Shown one piece after another: positions 56,468 through 64,000 of a DNA stretch of 64,000 nucleotides. The stretch lies in the NCBI GenBank assembly GCA_035578175.1, contig JAQMRL010000011.1, positions 7,947,501 through 8,011,500 on the forward strand, read 5' to 3'. The translations under genes and the position numbers were made by a program. Every line of letters starts with the position of its first letter. The stretch's first letter is position 1. The notes beneath the pieces were generated by a model that saw only the letters and a program-made list of their open reading frames with translations, did no database searches and was not told the DNA's origin. Source of the DNA: Catonia carolina. Lineage: Eukaryota > Arthropoda > Insecta > Hemiptera > Achilidae.

Positions 56468-57253
56468 TTTGTGTGAAACACTCACACGACTTTCTCTTGG
56501 CAATGTAAAATAAAAACATAACCTAATTTTATTCATGAGTGAATGACGCAAAATTAAAGTCATAATCTGTTCGACTTTAAAATCGCTAATTGACGCTAAA
56601 ATCAGCTCTGTAGAAGAAAATACTTAAAACAAAAATTTTAGATTTTTTTATTTCCTGTAAGTTTAATTATACCTGTTTTTGTAAAACTCATATTGCCGCA
56701 ATATTAAAATATTCCATTTTTTACCGACTTTGATAAACAAATACAGAAAATCACTAATTGACGCTAAACTAAGCAAATTGTACAAGCAAATGTTTGAAAT
56801 AAATATTGTAGGTTTTAAATGTTCTAAAACATCGATTACACTATTAATAGTCTATAGTAATTTTTCTCTAAAATGCATATTAAGGCCGCAATCTTAAAAA
56901 AAATTTCCACGACAGCAAAGTCTCCCAAGAAATTCAACGGACATGCTTACACGCTTACCAAAACCCTATTTTGTAGAGCATAAAAATGTAGTAAGGCGAT
57001 TTAAAAAAAAATCGCACGGGCCGTTTTTGAGAAAAAAGTGAAAAATCGCTCGAATAAACTACTACTTCCGGTTGTACGATTTTAATGAAAAATGTTGCCG
57101 TCGGGTCTCGTAGTGGTATCTAAATTAAATTTCACGTTTCAACTTTTTACACTATTCCGTTCTTGAGATACTTTGTTCACACCAGACCAATCGCTTCACG
57201 GGGCTTGAAAACGAACACTTCCCTATATATTCATATATGGCAAGAGAAAGTAA
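56468..57253 (-). mobile_element. HEL1, diverged, shortened
   Basis: TTTTGTGTGAAACACTCACACG, ACTTTCTCTTGGC through CTACTACTTCCGGTTG to CCTATATATTCATATATGGC and AAGAGAAAGTAA. The CA tract is gone (GTTCACACCAGACCAATCGC). Confidence 0.85.
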
Positions 57254-58535
57254 TTAATACGATCAGCAGCTTTTTGTGGGGAAAACGAACTAGTATATTT
57301 ATCAAGATAGATTTACGTACAATTTCGGCATTGTAATAATGTATTTGTGACAAATACGAGTAAAATTTTACAAAAACCTTGCAGGAAAACGACAAAAACA
57401 GTAAGTTAAAAAAGTTAAGTAACTTAAAGACATTATTAGTAAACTTGTTCTGTAATTTTCTAAACAATGACAATAATAACTAAATAGGCTTGTAATCTTC
57501 CAAGTAACATACAAGCGCTAGCAAGCAGTGGGTGTTTATTCTCTACTACTTCCAAAACCAGATGATATGAAATATAATAATATAGTCTGTGAGATTTAGT
57601 TTGCTAGATTTGGTAAAAAAGGAACCTATTCCAAGATTTTGAAATGCTACTAACTTTTATCACTTTACCACTCTTTTCGCATTTGAATGAAACATAATTT
57701 TTTATTAACTATGTTTACAAAACGCACAATCCTACGATACTACAAAAGTATTCCATAATCAGAAACTAAAATTTACAAAGCAACTTCATTTTAACCTACA
57801 TTCAAATATTTGAAGTAAAATATAACACCTTTATTAATAATATACAATTACGAAACAATCAGATTAGAAGTGAAAGTTTCAAAAATTTACTTTTAATAAA
57901 AAGTAATCTATGTTTGTAAAAGAGTTCACTGTTCCGCTTGAGTAATTTTTTATTTTAAACATAGCAATAGTGTAAAATTGTATTAAACTTCAAAACATTG
58001 TATATATAATAATAACTTAAATTCGATTAAATTGTTATAACACCACCATAGTGTAAAACAATAGCGTTTGAAAAATATTAGGCTATATAATAATAAGATC
58101 TGTCAAAATTAATACAATCTTCTAAATTACAATAATTATTACAAACAAATTATAACTTAAAAAGAAAGCATACCTTTACATTTCTAAGAGATAATACAAT
58201 TTTTTCTGCTTTCTACGATGAATCCCGGTAATTAAAATAAATTTTGAAAAAAATATATCAAAAAGAAAGAAAAATATTAAAAAATATAACTAAATTATTC
58301 AATAATACCAAAAGTTAACCATTTCTTTATTAGATATATAATAATTTAAAATAATTGTTGAAGCTTGTAACTATTCATTTTGTAAATAGTTGATTTATTT
58401 TTGTAAAAGAATAAAGTTATCGAAATTTATACTAAAAAAATTCTCGTTAAACTATTGTTACTTTTCTCACATAAACTTATTACTGAATTGATTGCAAATA
58501 AACTTGGTAACGGAAAAAAAGATTCATAATGACTT
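57254..58535. other. Very AT-rich spacer
   Basis: No gene or repeat family recognised. Confidence 0.5.
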
Positions 58536-58539
58536 AAAC

Positions 58540-58848
58540 CCAGTGGGTTGGTCTAAAGGTAAAGAGGCAAAGCCGTTGACAGCTGATTTTCGGAGACAAA
58601 GGTTCCTGGTAAAAATTCTACGGGTAGTTAATTTTTACACGAATTTGAATACTATATAGTGGTTACCAGTGTACTTTAATGGTTGGAGTTAAATTAACCA
58701 TACTCTCTTAGGAATGGTCGGCCTGAATCTGTACATGACACACCTCATTCACACGTCATGAACATCATCCTCATCTCATTGGGTCATGGGGTTGCTTATT
58801 GTTCTGAATTGAACAGAATGCAATGTACACACATTAGAGATAAAAAAA
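58540..58848 (+). mobile_element. SIN2 SINE, full length, diverged
   Basis: CCCAGTGGGTTGGTCTAAAGG, ACAGCTGATTTTCGGAGACA, decayed B box GGTAAAAATTC, body and TTAGAGATAAAAAAAACTAA. TAATGA on both sides is a weak candidate duplication. Confidence 0.85.
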
Positions 58849-58954
58849 ACTAATGAGTATTTTTGTTGAGACCTTAAGTAAAAAAACGAAAAATTTTAAC
58901 TTTTACTAAAAAACTTCACTGAATTAAAAATATATATATATATATTTTTTTTAA

Positions 58955-59365
58955 ATTTGATTAGTCGGAATTTGCTTAGACCGGACGCACCATCCCTGGT
59001 CTATGCTACCGTTCAGCCCTCGCTGACCCGGAGAGAACCGCCTTGGCTGCGGTATCGGCAGACGGCCTACACCGACCCGACACTGCGGGGCTCTTGGGAC
59101 AACACAGTCACGCTGTAGGGACCCAACTGCCACTGAGGGAAGGCTAAGCCTGAACCCGGTAGCCGAGCTGTTACTCTTCGGGCTCCACTTCAAACACGCC
59201 GGCTCGCAGCTTCCGATCACCAACAACGGTCCTTTTCAGGGCCAACCACAAAACACACCCAGCCCTTTTCAGGGCCACCAACACAATTAAACGGCTCTTT
59301 TTAAGGCCACCAAACTCACAAGCAAGGTTCCGCCACGTGTTATCGGCCCCGATCGGCGACAAGTC
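58955..59365. other. GC-rich island, unidentified
   Basis: Much GC-richer than anything else in the window, with sharp edges at a T-run/(AT)n on the left (58930-58955) and AT-rich DNA on the right. Contains CGCTGACCCGGAGAGAACCG, CGGCAGACGGCCTACACCGA and three histone-type hairpins at 59228-59312. The longest open frames (minus, 91 and 63 codons) resemble no known protein. It could be a retro-inserted non-coding RNA or a LINE 5' region in the minus orientation, ending in the T-run. Confidence 0.5.
59228..59312 (+). repeat. Three tandem histone-mRNA-type stem-loops
   Basis: GGTCCT-TTTC-AGGGCC (59228-59243), GCCCT-TTTC-AGGGC followed by CACCA (59262-59280) and GGCTCT-TTTT-AAGGCC followed by ACCA (59293-59312), spaced 32-33 bp. 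Metazoan replication-dependent histone mRNAs end in a 6-bp stem GGYYYT...ARRRCC with a 4-nt loop and ACCA. Hairpins 1 and 2 fit well; hairpin 3 has a mismatched stem. No histone ORF lies upstream. Confidence 0.6.
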
Positions 59366-59988
59366 ATATATTGCTGTAAAGACAATGCATCAAATCCAAA
59401 GAAAAAAGAAATTACACATCCGCTAAGCCTATACCTGTATCACAACAAGAACGAAGATGAAATTTATAAATTACGTAAACTACCGTATATTAATAACATA
59501 GCAAACTTAATTAATGGAATAAAATTGGTATATAATATTAAGTACTTCCTTCATTAATTAAACGTACAGGAATAAAACTGGGTCATATAAACTTACATTT
59601 ACATTGAAAGTTTATATACCAATTAATACAGTTTATAATATTAATTTTCCCACAAAATACTACGTGTTTTCCATTTGATTAACATACAATTGACATAAAA
59701 TTTCCCAGACGTCTGCTTATGACATCATTTTTAGTTCATACAAAACGTGTTGAATAATTTTGGATTAATTGCTTTGATTATTTTTCATTAAAAAAAATTA
59801 AAAAAAAACGAAAAGTAGGCCAAACAATACAATACTAATGCACTTTTATTATTAAGAATTACATCACGTAGCATATCTAATGTATTGACAAAATTTTATA
59901 AACAAAACTACTTTATCTACTCCAATAAAAATGTTTATCTATCGAAGGACATCTGATGGTTAAAACTGATTAAAACTTTTTGTTTAAT
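59366..59988. other. AT-rich spacer
   Basis: Nothing recognised. Confidence 0.45.
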
Positions 59989-60224
59989 GTATATAAAAAA
60001 CTCACCGAGTTGGTACAGTGGTAAAATCGTCGTTACGATTCCGCTGTTTGACATCTGATGTCCGGAGACAAAGGTTCCGTGCTTCACATCCCAGTTTGTA
60101 TATAGATTTGAAAATTATAACCAGACAGTGACAGTGACGGTGACTACATGTAACCAGACATTAGACAGTAACTACCGGTGTATATTGATGGTTCAGATTC
60201 AATTGACCATACTTTATTCTCATC

Positions 60225-61284
60225 CTGAATCCTGGTTGAGAGGGCTAAGAAGCCCTATGATGGCGACATCGTGTTAAGGAACACCTGGTCGCTCGGGGAA
60301 CAATATAACAGAATAATTGCAACCTCAAGAAATTTAGGGGGAATTTTATAGTTTAAATAGGAAATAGGATTCTGGTTCGTGGGACATTGGAACTGGGACT
60401 TGAAAGGAGGTAATTTATTTTTAGAAGTTATTTGTGGAAAATTTAAATTAAGGGACAAGTGGGTTTAAGAGCGGCTGTTTTATTTTATTTTATTTTTCAG
60501 TGGCCTTTTTTCAGTTTTGTGGGAGGCCTATTATCTTGGTGAGGGGAAGGCATGCATTTGTACTGAACGTGGACTAAAGGTATAATTTAAGGTAGGGGTT
60601 AGTTTATGATTTCAGGGGAGACGGAAAGGGTAGAGTTTGGCATAATCACCGGCCTTTTTATTTTCTGAGTGTTTATTAATTTAAAATGGCGGCTCTTTTC
60701 ACCGTAGTGGAGTGATTATGCATAGGAATATGGGGACAACTACCAACTGGGGGGAGTGAGTCATACAAGTAGGAGGGGCATGGGCAAATAAGAGGAATAC
60801 AGGGCAGAATAAAAATGTGGCAACTCTAAATTTTGTTAAGTGGGTCATACTAAAATTTAGATAAAGTCGTGGAATGGTAATGGCATAGAGACTTCAGGTG
60901 GGTGTGGGCGTCAGTACAAGTCCTGAATGATCTGGGGTCCGTCAGTTTTCCCAGCGTCGTGTAGCCGTTTCGAGGTATTGTAAATAAAGTCCTCCATAGA
61001 AGGGAAGAGAAGGTGTTCGTGTATGATGCGATTGGATATAAGATAGTGGAACTGTGTGATGCACCGGAGGACTTTGTTCTGGTATGCTGAAGTACGTCTT
61101 TTGTTGGACTTGGAGAGGAAGAGCCACCACACCGCTGACCCGTACAAAAGGAAAGGACGTAGGATAGAGGAGTACATCAGAAGTTTCAGTTTTGAGGAGT
61201 ATGCAGGAGAGAGGAACAAAGGGATGAGTAAAGCGAACAAGGCCCTACCCTTGCTAAGCTTGCTGTCAATGTGCTGTCGAAGTG
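60225..61284 (-). mobile_element. 5'-truncated non-LTR element inside SIN2
   Basis: 1060 bp flanked by perfect 12-bp duplications TTTATTCTCATC (60213-60224 and 61285-61296). On the minus strand it begins inside the reverse transcriptase C-terminus, keeps an open frame to a stop at 60911, and has about 690 bp of 3' UTR that ends without a poly(A) run (last bases CAACCAGGATTCAG). The 3' UTR is relatively GC-rich. Confidence 0.9.
60911..61284 (-). pseudogene. Jockey-like reverse transcriptase C-terminus
   Basis: Open from the junction: LRQHIDSKLSKGRALFALLI, then KLKLLMYSSILRPFLLYGSA, VWWLFLSKSNKRRTSAYQNK, VLRCITQFHYLISNRIIHEH and LHDAGKTDGPQIIQDLY before the stop. KLxLYxSxLRPxLLYGxxVW...xQNKxLRxI is the C-terminal block of Jockey-clade and related ORF2 proteins. 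About 124 codons remain of a protein that normally exceeds 800. No frameshift is visible in this part, in keeping with a young insertion. It differs from the 13167-13670 LINE (only distant similarity), so it is a second Jockey-like lineage. Confidence 0.88.
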
Positions 61285-61397
61285 TTTATTCTCATCAGAT
61301 TACGTATGATTCTCATCATATTGGGTAATGGGGTTGCTTAGTGTTATAAATTGAACTGATTGCACGTACACACATTAGGGTAAAAAGGTATATAAAA

Positions 61398-61969
61398 GGT
61401 AAAAGGTATATATCTCCTATTCGCGGACAGAACTCTTTGTGAAGAAGAAATTTTGCGTATAAGTATATTTAGATTAAAATATTGTACATAGCTTAGTATA
61501 GTCATAAATTGTAATTTTAATGTAGCTATATTTTACTAAATAAAATAAAAATAAAACCACCATAACCTAACTTTACAAATAAATTCTGTAGATTTCATAA
61601 CTTAATCTACATACTAAAAAGGATTAAGGTTTTGGAACATTTAAAAAAAAATCTTCAGGTACAGCTCTCCTATCACCATCGCTTTTTTCCAAATTCCCGC
61701 TTAATACAGAAAAATAAAATTATCGAAGTTAATTACTCGGTTCTTTGAAGACTTATCGCACCGATTGTTGTGTCTTCGAGTCTAACCTAAATATTGAAGT
61801 CGCTGTAAATTGGCAGTAACTAATTTACAGCCTAATTTATCGAAAAATAACTTGAGAAATATTAATACTGAACCTTTTTTAAAAAACCAAAATTGTAATT
61901 TGTTAAGGAACTCTTCCTTCATGAGCCTAGGAATTATTATGCATAGTCTTGAAAACATTATACAGACAT
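61398..61969. other. AT-rich spacer
   Basis: CTGTAAATTGGCAGTAACTA-ATTTACAG (61803-61830) is a small inverted repeat. No gene. Confidence 0.45.
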
Positions 61970-61980
61970 AGAATTTAAAG

Positions 61981-62392
61981 TTAGCTCATAATGGGCAGGT
62001 GGAGTGTTAAATTAATTGCACTCGATCTGTTGGTTGCAGGGTTACAAAAAATAACTGTTTCTTATCACGTAGTCAGCCAATTATACGACTAAACTATTTA
62101 AGAACCGAAGAGGTAGAGGTGTAAAGACACTAGTCAGAGTTATCTCCTCTGAGAGTAATGAATTTCACTACACAGCCAGACCTTGTGGTGAATGAAGTGA
62201 AGGTGTCATGCAGGTGAAGGTGTAGTGCAGGGTGGAATGTAGATGCTTTTCGGAGGGCTTCGCATGCTGATAAGCATACTCTTTCAACTCAATGAGGAAG
62301 GCAATAGTTAACCACCTCACTCCGTTTTTTTACTTAGTAAAACCTCTCTAGGGGTTCAAACCAGCCTTTCGGCTGTTGACCTAAATAACACA
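61981..62392 (+). mobile_element. SIN1, full length, with target duplication
   Basis: TTAGCTCATAATGGGCAGGT to CAGCCTTTCGGCTGTTGACC-TAAATAAC. AGAATTTAAAG (61970-61980) and AGAATTTAGAG (62393-62403) flank it. A small duplication (GAAGGTGTCATGCAGGTGAAGGTGTAGTGCAGG) sits at about 62198-62230. Confidence 0.9.
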
Positions 62393-62403
62393 GAATTTAG
62401 AGA

Positions 62404-62872
62404 ATAAATTAAAATACTAGAATGGAAATTTAAATTAAAAGAACAACCTATGCTTACGTATTTTAGCCAACTCACCCAAATCATTATAGACAAGCATAAA
62501 TTCATGGAATTTCAATTTACCTGCAACAAAAACAATAATAATTTAAAATATGGAACAAAATTTATAAAAAACTATATTTAATTTTCAAGAGGAAAATTAT
62601 CTTAGATACAATTTCAACATGTTTCTGTTTCTAGAAAGTTTAAATCGCCAAACATACTACTGTTAAGGGTAAGCTAACTCAAGGACCCAATGTGGTGGGT
62701 ATTGGGGTGGGATCCTTGCGTTCTTTGTCACCTAAAACAGTTGAGTAATTTCATCTAATTCCTTCCGCGTGCAGAGAAGATCTGCAAAAGCCTTTAGTGT
62801 CTTAAATCTTTGACACTAGGTCGTCGATTTACCGGTCCCGTATTTACAAAATTAGAAACTACCATTACTATA
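62404..62872. other. AT-rich spacer
   Basis: A more balanced patch at 62680-62830 (CCAATGTGGTGGGTATTGGG) has no recognisable content. Confidence 0.4.
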
Positions 62873-63203
62873 AATAAAATTATACGATGAATTCAAATTC
62901 AAATTATAGGATTTGAACCACGGAACCTTCATCCCCGAAAATTAGGTGATAAACAGCTGATTTTGGCAACGACTCTACAGTTCTGAAAAAATTCTTAATA
63001 TTGTAAGAGACCTTAATTTTTTTTAAATTACTAATGTGGGTAATTAGTGATTTAAAAAAAATTAAGGTCTCTTACAATATTAAGAATTTTTTCAGAACTG
63101 TAGAGTCGTCGCCAAAATCAGCTGTTTATCACCTAATTTTCGGGGATGAAGGTTCCGTGGTTCAAATCCTATAATTTGAATTTGAATTCATCGTATAATT
63201 TTA
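62873..63203. repeat. 330-bp near-perfect palindrome built on SIN2 heads
   Basis: Left arm about 62873-63034 and right arm about 63042-63203 are reverse complements with only a few mismatches around a loop of about 7 nt. The right arm carries the SIN2 head in plus orientation: TAGAGTCGTCGCCAAAATCA, GCTGTTTATC, AATTTTCGGGGATGAAGGTT and B box GGTTCAAATCC; the left arm carries the same reversed. The outer ends are AAAATTATACGATGAATTC and its mirror. Confidence 0.95.
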
Positions 63204-63224
63204 ATTTGTTGTAAAGGTAGTTTC

Positions 63225-63410
63225 AATCTGTTAAATTTAGAACAATATGCAACCCAATGACCCAATGAGAAGAGGATGATGTATGACGTGTAGTGTTGTT
63301 GTACCTTGTACAGGCCCAGGCTGACCATTCCTGAAAGTGTATGGTTAATTGAACACCAACCATCTAATTACACTGGTAACCATTATCTAGTATTCAAATC
63401 CATAAAAACG
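63225..63410 (-). mobile_element. SIN2, 3' half
   Basis: AATCTGTTAAATTTAGAACA to TAGTATTCAAATCCATAAAA on the plus strand, reversed body and tail. Confidence 0.85.
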
Positions 63411-63740
63411 TAATTATTGTGTGGTTACAAGCTCCGTGTAGTTGCGTGGTGAAGGGTACGGGTGAGATGTAAGGAATGAGTGACGCATGCTGGGAGATCG
63501 ATTAATGTACTATTACTCTGATACAAAACATTCGTTTTCAAACTTTCCGTATTTAACATATTTGTTTGTATTTATTACATTCATTTATTTACATATTTTG
63601 ATATAAATTGGTAAGTTAAATATTATGAATCCGACCAAGTTAAAAACTCTTTAGCTATTTGTTAAATTATTGCGCTGGATGAAGATATTTTTTTAGTCTA
63701 CTTAGTACACGCTACCACTACAAATGGATCAGCTGTGAAA
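63411..63740. other. Spacer
   Basis: Nothing recognised; a balanced-composition patch at 63424-63510. Confidence 0.4.
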
Positions 63741-63982
63741 CACTACTAACTCATTCATTCTTCTACTACTATAACAAAGCACTGCATTCCTTCCAACTAA
63801 ACGGAGCTGGGACTCAAGCAATTTATTAGGATTTGAACCAGGAACCTCCTAACTCAGGAACCACTACTAACTCATCCATTCTTCCAATACTATAACAACG
63901 CACTGCATTCCTTCCAACTAAACGGAGCTTGGACTTAAGCAATTTACTAGGATTTGAACCAGAAACCTTCGTCACCGAAAAT
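63741..63982. repeat. 121-bp tandem duplication carrying SIN2 B boxes
   Basis: CACTACTAACTCATTCATTC ... CATTCCTTCCAACTAAACGG ... TAGGATTTGAACCAGGAACC at 63741-63861 repeats at 63862-63982 with about ten differences. Each unit contains a reversed SIN2 B box (GGTTCAAATCC on the minus strand). Confidence 0.9.
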
Positions 63983-64000
63983 CATGTCACAACAGCTGAT
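63945..64000 (-). mobile_element. SIN2 head running off the window
   Basis: TACTAGGATTTGAACCAGAA, ACCTTCGTCACCGAAAATCA and ACAGCTGAT are the reversed SIN2 tRNA-like head; the A-box part lies outside. Confidence 0.8.

Larger units (their letters stand above)
59999..61387 (+). mobile_element. SIN2 interrupted by a LINE, with target duplication
   Basis: The head and first half (CTCACCGAGTTGGTACAGTG to GACCATACTTTATTCTCAT) and the second half from 61297 (CATATTGGGTAATGGGGTTG to CACATTAGGGTAAAAAG) form one SIN2. GTATATAAAA flanks it (59989-59998 and 61388-61397). Around 60120-60175 the body has short duplications of the CCAGACA-TGAC block. Confidence 0.9.

Noticed and set aside
58951..59362. 91- and 63-codon minus-strand frames in the GC-rich island with repeated ALKR peptides
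   Set aside because: The periodic ALKR arises from the three hairpins read backwards; no protein similarity recognised.

Overview
This window looks like strongly AT-rich nuclear DNA of an insect. The evidence is the mix of tRNA-headed SINEs, Jockey-like and RTE-like non-LTR retrotransposons, pogo/Tigger-type and Tc1/mariner-type DNA transposons and abundant non-autonomous repeats. A hemipteran is my guess only; nothing here fixes the order. There are no prokaryotic genes, operons, CRISPR arrays, rRNA genes or intact tRNA genes.

Host coding content is minimal. The only convincing host sequence is one 153-nt internal exon on the minus strand (18887-19039), with a polypyrimidine tract and AG acceptor, a GT donor and symmetric 1-1 phase. 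The flanking DNA therefore reads as very large, repeat-filled introns of one unidentified gene. Every other coding-like stretch is a decayed transposon ORF: C-terminal reverse transcriptase pieces (2063-2310, 6560-6965, 13167-13670, 23219-23420, 33988-34305, 35669-36310, 47576-48102, 49300-49990, 53870-54360, 60911-61284), a broken mariner-type transposase (52851-53690) and a pogo-type transposase C-terminus (29521-29693).

Five repeat families make up most of the window; the names are local to this report. SIN1 is a SINE-like family of about 395 bp with 11-bp target duplications and a 3' stem-loop resembling that of the non-LTR element at 33988-34305 and 49300-49990. SIN2 is a tRNA-headed SINE of about 310-330 bp ending in GGATAAAAAAAA. 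SIN3 is a set of short tRNA-headed SINEs with one tail and two different heads. HEL1 (about 0.95-1.1 kb, CA repeat inside) and HEL2 (133-bp internal tandem units) both have a terminal inverted repeat at one end, the same repeat subterminally at the other end and a terminal hairpin beyond it. That layout is what is described for non-autonomous Helentron/DINE-1-like elements. Four elements with pogo/Tigger-type ends and TA duplications lie at 16876-17978, 21233-22869, 29268-29905 and 50072-50735.

Layout: 1-13 kb holds SIN1, SIN3, HEL1 and LINE scraps; 13-14 kb a 5'-truncated Jockey-like insertion; 15-18 kb HEL2 and a pogo element with a nested retro-insertion; 18.9 kb the host exon; 21-23 kb a four-level nest; 24-25 kb HEL2 tandem units and a near-perfect 202-bp foldback; 25-34 kb SINE clusters, a GC-richer island and a pogo remnant; 34-37 kb a CTAG-dense element, a LINE and an 890-bp foldback; 38-48 kb HEL1/SIN1/SIN2 copies and a 545-bp MITE; 49-54 kb LINE, pogo, a HEL1 copy with a long GT run and mariner; 56-61 kb HEL1, SIN2, a GC-rich island with three histone-type hairpins and a LINE inside a SIN2; 62-64 kb SIN1, a 330-bp near-perfect palindrome built on SIN2 heads, and a 121-bp tandem duplication.

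I found no gene system acting as a unit. The most interesting material is the architecture and relationships of the mobile elements, the lone exon and the histone-type hairpin triplet. All family assignments come from reading the sequence; no database search was possible.
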